Shown here in pieces: positions 36,782 through 46,205 of a stretch of DNA of 64,000 nucleotides (position 1 is its first letter; the number at the start of each line of letters is the position of its first letter). The DNA is from G965279355 sp965279355 (GTDB lineage: Bacteria; Pseudomonadota; Alphaproteobacteria; CACIAM-22H2): NCBI GenBank assembly GCA_965279355.1, contig OZ257155.1, forward strand, positions 4,278,001 through 4,342,000, written 5' to 3'. The notes under the pieces were generated by a model. It did no database searches, had not been told where the DNA came from, and saw nothing but the letters and a program-made list of their open reading frames with translations. Position numbers and translations under genes: made by a program.

Positions 36782-38191
36782 ATGAGTGCTCTTCCGCTGT
36801 CCAACGATCGCGTCGCGCCCGCCGCGCGGGACGCCGCCATCGCCGAGCTCAAGACGCTTCTGGGCGACCGGCTTTCGACCGCGACGGCGGTGCGCGAGCA
36901 GCATGGCAAGGACGAGTCCTATCACCCCTCGGTGCCGCCGGACGCGGTGGCCTTCGCGCGCTCGACCGACGAGGTCAGCGCCATCATGCGCATCTGCCAC
37001 AAACATAAGGTGCCGATGATTCCCTATGCGGCCGGCACGTCGCTGGAGGGCCACGTAGCGGCGCTGCGCGGCGGCATCTGCGTCGACCTGATGCAGATGA
37101 ACGCGGTGCTGCAGGTGAACGCAGACGATCTCGACTGCCGGGTGCAGCCTGGCGTGACGCGCAAGCAGCTCAACGAGCACCTGCGCGACACGGGTCTGTT
37201 CTTCCCGATTGACCCTGGCGCGAATGCCTCCATCGGCGGCATGACCGCGACGCGCGCGTCGGGCACCAACGCCGTCCGCTACGGCACCATGCGCGAGAAC
37301 GTGCTTGCTCTCGAAGTGGTGCTTGCGGACGGTCGCATCATCCGGACCTCCAAGCGGGCCCGCAAATCCTCAGCCGGTTATGATCTCACAAGGCTGTTTA
37401 TCGGCTCCGAAGGCACGCTCGGGATCATCACCGAGATCACGGTGAAGCTCTACGGCATTCCGGCCGCGATTTCGGTCGGTATGTGCTCGTTCCCGACGGT
37501 GAAGGATGCCGTCGACACGGTGATCCAGACCATCCAGTCGGGCATTCCCGTGGCGCGGATCGAACTCGCCGACGATGTGCAGATGGATGCGATCAGCAAG
37601 TTCTCGAAAATCAAGCTGCCGATCGCGCCGACGCTGTGGCTCGAATTCCACGGCACCGAGGCCAGCGTGCAGGAACAGGCGGAAATGGTGCAGGCGCTGG
37701 CCGGCGAACACGGCGGCACGGATTTCACCTGGACCACGCGTGAAGAGGATCGCAAGAAGCTGTGGCAGGCGCGGCACGACGCCGCCTATGCCAACAAGGC
37801 GCTGCGTGCCGGGGCCGGCGTCTGGGCAACCGATGTCTGCGTGCCGATCTCGCGTCTGGCCGAATGCATCACCGAGACGCAGGCGGATATCGCCAGGTCG
37901 TTCATTCCGGCGCCGATCGTCGGCCATGTCGGCGACGGCAATTTCCACCTGACCTTGGTGCTGATGACCGACGATCCCAAGGAAGTCGCCGAGGCGCACC
38001 GGCTCAACGACAATCTGGTGGCGCGGGCGCTGGCGATGGATGGAACCTGCACCGGCGAACACGGCGTCGGTTACGGCAAGGTGGACTTCCTGATCGCCGA
38101 GCACGGCGAAGCGATCAGCGTCATGCGCTCGATCAAGCAGGCGCTCGATCCCGACAATATCTGCAATCCGGGGAAGATCGTCCGCGTCTAG
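36782..38191 (+). CDS. FAD-linked oxidase, D-lactate/glycolate dehydrogenase type
   Basis: A 469-residue flavoenzyme of the GlcD/D-LDH group. The FAD_binding_4 domain contains MIPYAAGTSLEGHVAAL, NASIGGMTATRASGTNAVRY and GSEGTLGIITEITVKL; the C-terminal FAD-oxidase domain has GHVGDGNFHLTLV and GEHGVGYGK, which carry conserved active-site histidines. It oxidises a 2-hydroxy acid (D-lactate-like) to the keto acid. ATG 36782 is preferred over GTG 36773, because AGGTG sits seven bases before it. It appears to be monocistronic. Confidence 0.9.
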   Translation: MSALPLSNDRVAPAARDAAIAELKTLLGDRLSTATAVREQHGKDESYHPSVPPDAVAFARSTDEVSAIMRICHKHKVPMIPYAAGTSLEGHVAALRGGICVDLMQMNAVLQVNADDLDCRVQPGVTRKQLNEHLRDTGLFFPIDPGANASIGGMTATRASGTNAVRYGTMRENVLALEVVLADGRIIRTSKRARKSSAGYDLTRLFIGSEGTLGIITEITVKLYGIPAAISVGMCSFPTVKDAVDTVIQTIQSGIPVARIELADDVQMDAISKFSKIKLPIAPTLWLEFHGTEASVQEQAEMVQALAGEHGGTDFTWTTREEDRKKLWQARHDAAYANKALRAGAGVWATDVCVPISRLAECITETQADIARSFIPAPIVGHVGDGNFHLTLVLMTDDPKEVAEAHRLNDNLVARALAMDGTCTGEHGVGYGKVDFLIAEHGEAISVMRSIKQALDPDNICNPGKIVRV

Positions 38192-38203
38192 GCGGCGGAC
38201 GGA

Positions 38204-39025
38204 TCAGCGCGAGGCGGTGACCGCCGGCGCTGCAACGGGGCGGCTGAGGTTGGCCAGGACCTCCGCAACCGCGTGGCCGAGGCATGCATAGCTGCGGTCG
38301 GTCAGATGAAGGCCATCGGCATCGATCATCTCGTTCATCGCCATCTGCCCCGATGCCACCCAGTGGCGCATCACTTCGTAGCGGCGAATCACAGGCACGT
38401 TGCGCATCGCTGCGGCCGCTGCCATGTGTTCGACGTATTGAGCATGAGCCGGCGCCGCCTGGAAGCGGGGCGAGAACTGCGGCGACATCAGGATCACGTC
38501 GATGCCGGCAGTGTGAGCGGCGTCGATGCCGCTGAGAAGATTGCCGGTGTAGCTTTCGACATTGCCGTGGCCGACGAGCGCGCTGTTGGTGCCGCTCTGC
38601 CAGATCAGCAGGTCCGGCTTTTCGTCCAGCACGTCCTTCTTGAAGCGGGCCAGCATCAGCGTCGTCGTGTCGCCGCTGACGCCACGGTTGAGCACCGCGA
38701 TCTCGGAGCGCGGGAACATCTGGCGCAGTTCGCCTTCGAGACGGCTGGGATAGGTGTGCTGGTCGGTTGATGCGCCAGCGCCGGAGGTCGACGACGAACC
38801 CAGCGCAACGATCTTCAGCGGTCCACCCTTGGAAACTTTCGTCGCGAAATGCGAAAGCTTGGCGTGGCTCGTGAGCAGCGCGCGCGGGACCGCGCAAACG
38901 TCGGGATGTTTGGTTTCTGCAAAGGAAGACGTCGCAAGGCTGCCAAGCAGCACTACTGCGAGAGCGGATTTGAATACCAGCGAACGAACGCGGTGCGAGG
39001 AGTGAGGAGACTGCGACATACGCAA
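38204..39025 (-). CDS. Secreted SGNH/GDSL hydrolase
   Basis: A 273-residue protein with an N-terminal signal/anchor (LVFKSALAVVLLGSLATSSFA). SGNH landmarks: block I IVALGSSSTSGAG (Ser nucleophile), block II NRGVSGDT (Gly), block III WQSGTNSAL (Asn) and block V DADGLHLTD (Asp and His). All four catalytic elements are present, so it should be an active esterase or deacetylase in the periplasm. It follows a paralogue and an OpgC-like acyltransferase on the same strand, pointing to acyl-group turnover on a periplasmic or surface glycan. Confidence 0.87.
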   Translation of the reverse strand: MRMSQSPHSSHRVRSLVFKSALAVVLLGSLATSSFAETKHPDVCAVPRALLTSHAKLSHFATKVSKGGPLKIVALGSSSTSGAGASTDQHTYPSRLEGELRQMFPRSEIAVLNRGVSGDTTTLMLARFKKDVLDEKPDLLIWQSGTNSALVGHGNVESYTGNLLSGIDAAHTAGIDVILMSPQFSPRFQAAPAHAQYVEHMAAAAAMRNVPVIRRYEVMRHWVASGQMAMNEMIDADGLHLTDRSYACLGHAVAEVLANLSRPVAAPAVTASR

Positions 39026-39162
39026 AAGCTAGCGACCGTTCCTTACTTATTCGTTAGTCACAAGCTTATAACAGGCGCGGTAGCGTCACAACGATTCAGT
39101 ATTTCCACTTAGGGTTAATTTGTGCAGGTGCTCAGTCGAAAGTAGTGGTATTTCGCAACTGC

Positions 39163-39990
39163 TCACTTTGCCAGTTTGGTTGCCTGAACGATCTGCCGCG
39201 CAAGCAGCTGGCCGACACAATCGTAAATGATATCAGCCACTTTACGGGCTGCGGCCGGCGAGCGTTCGGCGAAACTGAAGCGCTCCGCTTCTACCCAGTA
39301 CCGCATCATCGAATAGCGGGGGAACAGCACAAGGTCGCGCATTCCCGCCACGCGTTCAATCGTCGCAACGTAGGGATGAAAGTTAATCAGCTGCGCGGTG
39401 CTGCGCGAGTACTGGGTATCCATCAGCACGACGTCGATTCCGTGCGAGGTCAGCTTGTCGATTCCGGCCAGCAGCACGTTGCTGTAAATGTCGATTTCGG
39501 CGTTGCGCACGGCTTCGGCGGTGCCGCTTTCCCAGATCACCAGCGCCGGCTGTTCGGGCAGAACATCGGTGTCGATGCGTTCTACCATGTCGTGCGCCGT
39601 CTGGCGGGAAATGCCTTTGTTCAGCACCTGGACCGAGACGTCCGGAAGCAAGCGGGCGAGCGCTGCTTCCAGTCGTGCCGGAAATGCCGAGGGCAGTCCC
39701 GTGGCGCCGACGCCAAGCGTGCTCGACGACCCGAGGGCAATGATCTTAAGTCGGCGCTCGAGCTTTGCCTTTTTCGCAACATTGGGGAGCGGCGAACCGT
39801 CCGTCAGGAGATCGGGCGGTACCTCGCAGGAGGCCGGTAACGGTCCAACCACTTGCGCCGCCGCCGGCATGGCAATGCCAGCCCCCAGCAACAAAGCCAT
39901 CAGAACGGCACGCCCCCATCCCGCGATGGTTGGTGGCTGGCCGGCGCCGGGCCGTTGTGGCCTAGCGCTGCGCTGTATCGGTGACGCCAT
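39163..39990 (-). CDS. SGNH/GDSL-like protein with degenerate active site
   Basis: Paralogue of the previous gene (275 residues, signal/anchor about 28-46). Block I (IALGSSSTLGVG) and block II (NKGISRQT) are kept, but block III reads SGTAEAV, with Ala where Asn is expected, and the block V D-x-x-H is missing; at the matching place the chain reads ERFSFAE. It is therefore either inactive as a hydrolase or uses another mechanism, perhaps as a binding or partner subunit. Its ATG overlaps the OpgC-like gene stop by one base (TAATG), so the two are translationally coupled. Confidence 0.85.
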   Translation of the reverse strand: MASPIQRSARPQRPGAGQPPTIAGWGRAVLMALLLGAGIAMPAAAQVVGPLPASCEVPPDLLTDGSPLPNVAKKAKLERRLKIIALGSSSTLGVGATGLPSAFPARLEAALARLLPDVSVQVLNKGISRQTAHDMVERIDTDVLPEQPALVIWESGTAEAVRNAEIDIYSNVLLAGIDKLTSHGIDVVLMDTQYSRSTAQLINFHPYVATIERVAGMRDLVLFPRYSMMRYWVEAERFSFAERSPAAARKVADIIYDCVGQLLARQIVQATKLAK

Positions 39991-41171
39991 TATTCCCCCC
40001 CTTGCACCGCCGCTTCAGGCGGTCTCCCCGATCGCGGCAGACGCGTCTCCTCACCGGTTCCTGCCGGGCCGGGACGACGGCGCTGCCGAGACCATGCCAG
40101 AAAATAGGCCGTTACTACCATGATAAGAATGCCGCCGGCCGAAACGGCGAATTGCATCGCGATCGATGAATGAATCTCGACCAGCATGAAATGGCCGATG
40201 AACGACAGGAAGATGCCGAGACAGAACACGTTCAGGGAGAACTGTCCGCAGCGGACGATCGGCTGCGCGACGGTGGTCGCGAAGAAGGGATGGCCGCGTC
40301 GGAAAATGGCAACCGTGACATGCGCGATCGCCAGGAAGTTCAGCAGCCGTAGCGGTCCGAAATTCGTCTTGTCGGCAATAAGCCAGGTGATTTCCTCAAT
40401 GGCGGCGGGGACCTCGTCGATCAGCGACAGGACCGTGGAGGTCGCGCGGACGACCGCGCAAAGAATGACGACCGAGGCGGAGATCCAGATCGTGATCCGG
40501 CGGTCGGTGACCTCGCGCAATTCCTTTGGCTTCATCGCAAAGACGGCACCCAGCAGAAACAGGATCTGCCAGGCGAACGGGTTGAAGTACCAGACGCCGC
40601 TCGGATAGGTGCCGATATTGAAGTGCAGATAGGCGGCGGCGGCGTAAAGGATCCAGGCGACGCCCAGCACCTGTGCCGGCCAGCGGCGCAGCAGCGGCAG
40701 CAGGAACGCCAGCATCGACAGCAGCACGATATAGAGCGGAAGGATGTCCAGGAACGGCGGCTGCAGTCTCAGCGCCAGGGCATGCAGCACCGCGATGTGC
40801 GGTTCCTGCAGAAAATCCGCCACCCGCATTTCCTCGAGGAACATCGGATTGTCGAAGCGCTGCGCCGTATAGGAGACCTGCGCGATGAACACGACGAACA
40901 GGAAGATGTGCGCGATGTAGAGCGTCCAGCAGCGCTTCAGAACCTGCACCATCGCATAGGGCGTGCCCTGCTGATCGAGGATGCCCGCGAACACCAGGGC
41001 GGCCGAAAATCCGGATATGAAGACGAAGATCTCGGTTGCGTCGCAGAATGCGAAATTGGCGAGGGTAAGATAAGAGAAGCTGTTCCCGGGGATATGGTCG
41101 AGAAAAATGAACAGCAGGCCGAGACCGCGGAAGAAATCGAGACGCAGGTCGCGGGTGGGCGCAACGGCCAT
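39990..41171 (-). CDS. opgC: OpgC-like membrane acyltransferase
   Basis: A 393-residue polytopic protein of the OpgC family (acyltransferase-3-like clan), with about ten membrane spans. The N-terminus RDLRLDFFRGLGLLFIFLDH, then EIFVFISGFSAALVF and LQPPFLDILPLYIVLL, are characteristic. OpgC proteins add succinyl or other acyl groups to osmoregulated periplasmic glucans. Here it is followed by two secreted SGNH proteins, which could supply the periplasmic acyl-transfer or deacylation step. The glucan synthase genes are not in the window. Confidence 0.88.
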   Translation of the reverse strand: MAVAPTRDLRLDFFRGLGLLFIFLDHIPGNSFSYLTLANFAFCDATEIFVFISGFSAALVFAGILDQQGTPYAMVQVLKRCWTLYIAHIFLFVVFIAQVSYTAQRFDNPMFLEEMRVADFLQEPHIAVLHALALRLQPPFLDILPLYIVLLSMLAFLLPLLRRWPAQVLGVAWILYAAAAYLHFNIGTYPSGVWYFNPFAWQILFLLGAVFAMKPKELREVTDRRITIWISASVVILCAVVRATSTVLSLIDEVPAAIEEITWLIADKTNFGPLRLLNFLAIAHVTVAIFRRGHPFFATTVAQPIVRCGQFSLNVFCLGIFLSFIGHFMLVEIHSSIAMQFAVSAGGILIMVVTAYFLAWSRQRRRPGPAGTGEETRLPRSGRPPEAAVQGGE

Positions 41172-41181
41172 TCGGGCAGCC

Positions 41182-42072
41182 TTATTCCGCCGCCTCTTTG
41201 CGCGCCGAGGCGGCGAGCGTGGCGCAGAATTCCTCGAAGCTGACCAGCGGGGACTCAGGTGTCAGTTCGCCCAGCGGTGAGTCGGCAATCTGGCGGAACG
41301 TATCGGCCGCACCCTGGAACAGGCGGGGCGACATCCCGGCATCCGCAAACGTCGCGGCGATTTCTTCCATCTCTGCGACCCAGCGATAGGCGCGGTAGGT
41401 GACCGTCGGGAGAACTTCCTGGGCTCTCTGCAATGTTCCCGGATTGCTGAGCCGCATCTCGGCTTTCAGCGCCTCCGCGACACCGAGCTTCCCGGCGGAC
41501 ACAAAGGCCTGCGCCATGATCGCCGACAGACCCTTGGTCATCGACGCGTAACACATCTTGAGGGCGGAGGCGCCGCCGATGCCGCCCTCGATCACCCGGA
41601 TATCCAGGCCGTTCTCGTTCAGCACCGCAAAGCGCGGCGCGGCCGATCCGGAGGCATAGAAGCGGGTCTTCTTTTCTCCCGGTTTGGGCGGCATGCCGAT
41701 GATGCCGGCATCGACGACCGCAGCGCCCGTGGCGGTGATGATATCGCTGACGGCACGCACGGTGGGCGCCGACACGGCGTTGCAATCCACATAGAGCGGC
41801 TTGGCGCCGGTGGTCTTGATGGCCGCCGCCACGCGCTGCGCGATCGCGCGCACTTCGCTGGGCGGGCAGATCGACAGCACCATCTCTGCCTCGCGGACCA
41901 GCCGGGCGTCGTCGGCGACATCCTCGAAGCCGACCCGCCTGGCGCGGTCTGCCGTCAGTGAGCTGCGTCCCGTGAGGTTGGTGATGACGCGCGCGCCGCC
42001 CTTCACCAGGCACGCGCCGACCGCGTGTCCCATGTCGCCCGGTGCCAGGATTGCGATTGTCCGCACGGTCAT
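41182..42072 (-). CDS. NAD(P)-binding dehydrogenase with DUF1932 domain
   Basis: A 296-residue enzyme related to 3-hydroxyisobutyrate/6-phosphogluconate dehydrogenases. The N-terminal Rossmann domain has IAILAPGDMGHAVGACLVKG; the C-terminal helical domain of DUF1932 type contains GGIGGASALKMCYASMTKG with the conserved lysine. The longer open frame overlaps the AsmA gene promoter and coding region and is rejected; the ATG at 42072 starts MTVRTIAIL. The substrate, probably a beta-hydroxy acid, is unknown. It sits ten bases after the OpgC-like gene start but on the same strand, so it may head that operon. Confidence 0.87.
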   Translation of the reverse strand: MTVRTIAILAPGDMGHAVGACLVKGGARVITNLTGRSSLTADRARRVGFEDVADDARLVREAEMVLSICPPSEVRAIAQRVAAAIKTTGAKPLYVDCNAVSAPTVRAVSDIITATGAAVVDAGIIGMPPKPGEKKTRFYASGSAAPRFAVLNENGLDIRVIEGGIGGASALKMCYASMTKGLSAIMAQAFVSAGKLGVAEALKAEMRLSNPGTLQRAQEVLPTVTYRAYRWVAEMEEIAATFADAGMSPRLFQGAADTFRQIADSPLGELTPESPLVSFEEFCATLAASARKEAAE

Positions 42073-42175
42073 TGGAATCCCCGCCAAAATGATTGGTGAT
42101 AGTGACAATTTTCCCGTGCTGCGTCCATGCCCTCCGCCACGCGACACCACTGTGTTTTGGCTATAACGTGCGCCG

Positions 42176-44344
42176 ATGCGACGACGGATTCTGATCGGCG
42201 GCGGGGCGGTCCTTGCAATGCTCGTGCTGGCGGCTCTGGCACTGCCTCCGCTTGCCACGCAATTGCTCATGAGTGCCGTGCACGCTCGTGCCGAGGCCGC
42301 TGGCGTGCGTGTGACCACCGACGAGCCGGTGGACATCACCTGGCTGCCGCGCCCGCTCCTGCGGGCCCAGGCGCTGAGCGTGGCCACTGGCACGAACCCG
42401 GCCGAGCCGGTGGTGCGGGCCACTTCGCTTGACGCGATGTTCAGCTGGGCCGGGCTGCTGCGCGGCCAGCCGGAAGTGACCCAGCTTCGTCTGCGCGGCG
42501 TGCAGGCTCTGGCGTTGCCGCCCGGCGACGTCGACATTGCCTTCGAAGGCTTCGGCATGCAGGTCGCCGTAACGTCGACCGACCTCTCTGCGCGGCTGGC
42601 GATCCGCCGCGATCCCGGAACCTTGATTCTGGATACAATCGCGCTGGACCGCGGCCGGTATACGGCGACCGGCTCCGGCGGGCTGTCGTTCGAGGAGCCG
42701 ACGCGGCTTGTCCTGCGCCTGGAGCGCGTGACGCGCGATGGTGCGCCTGTCGGCAGTTTCAATGTCGCGGCGTCCTATACACGCGATGGGGTGCTGATCG
42801 AGCGCGCCACGTTTCGGACGGTGGAGGGGGCCGAACTCTCGATGTTCGGTCACGGTTCGATCGCGGCGCCGTTTCGCTTCGAAGGCGGGGTCGAGGCGAG
42901 TTCCGGGCCCTTGGTGGAGGCATCGGCACGCCTGTCGGCAACTGGAACCGCCGATGATTTCCAGGTTGAGCTGACCGAACTGGACGCGCGGATCGGTGAA
43001 GGCCGGCTTAGCGGCACCGTCCGGGGTGCGCTGGGTGCGAAAAGCCGCAGTGAGGCGGATCTGCGGATGGATCGCCTTGCCGTCGATGCATTGGCGGCCG
43101 TTCCGGTCGCCGCGCTGGCGCCATTGATCGCCGACGAAACGACAGTGCGGTTGCGGATCGGGCAGGTGGTTTGGGCGAAGACGGCAGCCGAGGGCGTCAT
43201 TGTCGATCTTGCAGGTAGTGACGGAATTTTCGATCTGCGTGAGCTGGCGATCCGCAATCTTGGCGGTGCGCCCTTTATCGCCCGTGGACGCTTCGTGCCT
43301 GATGCGACTTCGGTGCGGGCTGAGATGCTGGCGCTTCGCTACGGCGCGCTGGAGGGAAGCGGTGTCGCGAGCGTCGACTGGTCGGCGGAACGTCCGTTGC
43401 TGCGCGCCGACCTGGCGCTTGGACCGGTGGTTCTCGAGCCCCTTCTGGGTGAGACGCGACCATTGCCGCCGGAACCGACGACCCGGCGCGCCGCGGCAGC
43501 GGCGGCACAGGCTGCACGCCAGCCGCCGCCCCCGGCGGCATGGTCGCGCGAACGGATCGCCTTTCCGGCGCTGCCGCCGTTCGATTTCGACGTGACCGCG
43601 ACGTCACCGCTGGTGTCGTGGCATGGCAAGCGGCTGGAAACGGCGCGTCTGGTGACGCGCTGGGACGGCGACACCCTCAAACTCGAGGATCTGTCGGGAA
43701 AGATTTATGGCGGCCAGCTCGGCACGACGGGCCAGGCGACGTTTCAGGACGAACCGGCTTTCATCGGCAAAGGGCAACTCTCGGGCGGTGACCTGCGGCT
43801 TCTGCTGACCGACGTCGCCGGTGTCGATGCCATCAGCGGGCGCGGCGATATCGCGGCCGAGCTGACAACGTTTGGCGAGAACCCCGCGACCATGATCGGT
43901 GCATTGGCCGGGATAGTCCGGATCGCCGGCCGCGACGGTACGGTGACGGGCTTCGATCTTGCGGCGGCAAGCGAGCGTTTGCGCCGGATGAACCGGCCAA
44001 CCGATCTGCTGGAACTGGCGCGCGCGGGATCGGGTGGTCGCACGCCGTTCCAGACGCTTGATGGCGTCTTTCGAATCGAGCGCGGCGTCGCCACGACGGA
44101 TGGGCTGCGTCTGGTCGCGCGTAGCGGCGAGGCGCGCATGACGGGCAGCATCAGCCTGCCGTCCTGGACACTCAACCTGGTGAATGAACTGAAGGTCGGC
44201 GACCCTGCCGGGCTGCCGCCTCTGGCGCTGAAGCTGAGCGGCTCGATTGCCGCGCCGCGTTCTGTTTTCGATATCGAACGGCTTCAGTCGGAGCTTCTGC
44301 GGCGGACCGGCCGGTCGAATTCCGGCGGTCCGCCGCAGCGCTAG
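42176..44344 (+). CDS. AsmA-family outer-envelope protein
   Basis: A 722-residue protein with an N-terminal membrane anchor (RILIGGGAVLAMLVLAALAL) and a long beta-rich periplasmic body. The start of the AsmA domain (RVTTDEPVDITWLPRPLLRA) and the C-terminal AsmA_2-like region (KIYGGQLGTTGQATFQDEPA, GRGDIAAELTTFGENPATMI, LDGVFRIERGVATTDGLRLV) are clear. AsmA-like proteins are thought to move phospholipids between membranes or to affect outer-membrane assembly. Transcribed alone, divergent from the dehydrogenase gene. Confidence 0.88.
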   Translation: MRRRILIGGGAVLAMLVLAALALPPLATQLLMSAVHARAEAAGVRVTTDEPVDITWLPRPLLRAQALSVATGTNPAEPVVRATSLDAMFSWAGLLRGQPEVTQLRLRGVQALALPPGDVDIAFEGFGMQVAVTSTDLSARLAIRRDPGTLILDTIALDRGRYTATGSGGLSFEEPTRLVLRLERVTRDGAPVGSFNVAASYTRDGVLIERATFRTVEGAELSMFGHGSIAAPFRFEGGVEASSGPLVEASARLSATGTADDFQVELTELDARIGEGRLSGTVRGALGAKSRSEADLRMDRLAVDALAAVPVAALAPLIADETTVRLRIGQVVWAKTAAEGVIVDLAGSDGIFDLRELAIRNLGGAPFIARGRFVPDATSVRAEMLALRYGALEGSGVASVDWSAERPLLRADLALGPVVLEPLLGETRPLPPEPTTRRAAAAAAQAARQPPPPAAWSRERIAFPALPPFDFDVTATSPLVSWHGKRLETARLVTRWDGDTLKLEDLSGKIYGGQLGTTGQATFQDEPAFIGKGQLSGGDLRLLLTDVAGVDAISGRGDIAAELTTFGENPATMIGALAGIVRIAGRDGTVTGFDLAAASERLRRMNRPTDLLELARAGSGGRTPFQTLDGVFRIERGVATTDGLRLVARSGEARMTGSISLPSWTLNLVNELKVGDPAGLPPLALKLSGSIAAPRSVFDIERLQSELLRRTGRSNSGGPPQR

Positions 44345-44371
44345 GATCCCTGAATTTTACTTTACTCGAAC

Positions 44372-44659
44372 TTATCCATTCGCTTCGCGCGGCATACCGG
44401 TTTGTATGCCCCCGCTGCCAGGCGCCGGGCCAAGGCGGCGTTCCAGTTCGGCCAGAACGAAAAGGCGCAGGCCGCTCGAGAGGTTGCCGGGACGGCCGCC
44501 GCCCGTCTCTGTTGCATCGATCTCGGTGACAAGATCGTTGATGGACATGTTCCGCCCGCGGGCGATGTCCTTCAGCCTTTGCCAGAACGGTTCCTCGAGG
44601 GACACGCTGGTTCGGTGGCCGGCGACGATCACTGAGCGTTTGGGGATTGCATCGGACAT
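44372..44659 (-). CDS. Ribbon-helix-helix domain protein (RHH_4)
   Basis: A 95-residue protein. KRSVIVAGHRTSVSLEEPFW starts the ribbon, then QRLKDIARGRNMSINDLVTEIDA and the helix LSSGLRLFVLAELERRL complete an RHH_4-type fold, with a variable glycine-rich tail. RHH folds bind DNA as dimers, but this group has no known target. It lies 13 bases after the fumC stop on the same strand; in related bacteria an RHH protein is also found just after fumC, so co-transcription is likely. Confidence 0.83.
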   Translation of the reverse strand: MSDAIPKRSVIVAGHRTSVSLEEPFWQRLKDIARGRNMSINDLVTEIDATETGGGRPGNLSSGLRLFVLAELERRLGPAPGSGGIQTGMPREANG

Positions 44660-44672
44660 AGTTTATCTCCCG

Positions 44673-46082
44673 TCAATCATCGCGGGGACCGAGCATTTCT
44701 TCGGGCCGTACCCAGCGATCGAAATCCGCCTCGGATACAAGGTGGAGATCGGCAGCTGCTTTTTTAAGCGTGAGGTCGTGGGCCAGAGCATGCTTCGCAA
44801 TTTTCGCCGCGTTGTCATAACCAATGTGAGGATTCAAAGCCGTCACCAACATGAGAGAGCGTTCCACAAACCGTGATATGCGCTCCTCATCCGCTGTTAT
44901 TCCGATGACACAAAACTCAGCAAAGCTCATTGTGGCATCGCCCAACAGACGGACTGATTGGAGTACGTTGAAGATGATAACCGGCTTGTAGGCATTCAGT
45001 TCCAGATGTCCGGACGCCCCAGCTATAGATATCGTCACGTGATTGCCCATGACTTGGGCACAAACCATTGTCAGGGCCTCCGCCTGGGTCGGATTTGCCT
45101 TGCCGGGCATGATTGAGGAACCCGGTTCGTTCTCCGGGATGCGAATTTCGCCAATTCCCGATCGCGGCCCCGAGGCGAGCAACCGTATGTCATTGGCAAT
45201 CTTCATCAATGACACTGCAATGGTGTTCAGCGCGCCGGAGCATTCGACCATCGCATCGTGCGCGGCGATTGCCTCAAACTTGTCACTCGCGGGCATGAAC
45301 GGATAACCGGTAATCCCGGCGAGTTCCTGCGCGAAGCGGGCCGCGAATCCCGTGTTCGCATTGAGACCGGTACCGACCGCCGTTCCTCCTTGCGCGACCG
45401 GATAAAGGCGCGGCAACGCAGCTTCAATGCGCGCGATGCCCAGCTCGACCTGTTTTGCATAAGCGCCGAATTCCTGGCCGAGTGTCAGCGGCACGGCATC
45501 CTGCAGGTGCGTGCGGCCGATCTTTACGATCCGGGCGAAACTGTCGGCGCGTTCGCGCAGGGTGTCGTGCAGCTTTCGGAGGCCGGGAAGCAGGCGGTCG
45601 TGAATCTCCGCGACGGTGGCGATGTGCATGGCCGTGGGGAAGCTGTCGTTCGACGACTGGCCGAGATTGACGTGATCGTTGGGATGTACGGGCGATCGCG
45701 CGCCGAGCGCGCCGCCCAGAATCTGGTTCGCGCGATTGGCGATCACTTCGTTGGCGTTCATGTTGGTCTGCGTGCCGGAACCGGTCTGCCAGACCCGCAG
45801 CGGGAAATGATCGGCGAGCGTGCCGTCGATCACCTCGTCCGCGGCGCGCAGAATCGCGTCCGCGAGGTGTGCCTCAAGCAGACCAAGATTCTGGTTGGCC
45901 AGTGCCGCCGCCTTTTTCTGCAGGCCGAAGGCGCGGATCAGCGGCGCCGGCATGCGCTCCTCGCCGATGCGAAAGAGCTCCACGCTCCGCTGGGTTTGCG
46001 CACCCCAGTACCGGTCCGCCGGCACATCGATGGGGCCGAAGGAATCTCGTTCTGTCCGTGTTGGTTTGCGATCATTGGGCAT
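44673..46082 (-). CDS. fumC: Class II fumarate hydratase (FumC)
   Basis: Iron-independent fumarase of the TCA cycle, 469 residues, converting fumarate to malate. The N-terminus has DSFGPIDVPADRYWGAQTQR, the substrate site TGSGTQTNMNANEVIANRA, HPNDHVNLGQSSND, and the superfamily signature GSSIMPGKANPTQ. Aspartase or argininosuccinate lyase are excluded by SGTQTNMN and the length. A second, iron-sulfur type fumarase lies at 51.9-53.5 kb. Confidence 0.96.
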   Translation of the reverse strand: MPNDRKPTRTERDSFGPIDVPADRYWGAQTQRSVELFRIGEERMPAPLIRAFGLQKKAAALANQNLGLLEAHLADAILRAADEVIDGTLADHFPLRVWQTGSGTQTNMNANEVIANRANQILGGALGARSPVHPNDHVNLGQSSNDSFPTAMHIATVAEIHDRLLPGLRKLHDTLRERADSFARIVKIGRTHLQDAVPLTLGQEFGAYAKQVELGIARIEAALPRLYPVAQGGTAVGTGLNANTGFAARFAQELAGITGYPFMPASDKFEAIAAHDAMVECSGALNTIAVSLMKIANDIRLLASGPRSGIGEIRIPENEPGSSIMPGKANPTQAEALTMVCAQVMGNHVTISIAGASGHLELNAYKPVIIFNVLQSVRLLGDATMSFAEFCVIGITADEERISRFVERSLMLVTALNPHIGYDNAAKIAKHALAHDLTLKKAAADLHLVSEADFDRWVRPEEMLGPRDD

Positions 46083-46205
46083 GGGAAAGGTCTCGGCTGT
46101 ATGTCGGGCCTGACTGTTAGCTTAGCCCCCCGTCGCGCCAGGCGCGACTCACGCCAACCGCCGAATACCGCAAATAAACGCCGGAGCGCTTAAACGGGTT
46201 CCGGT

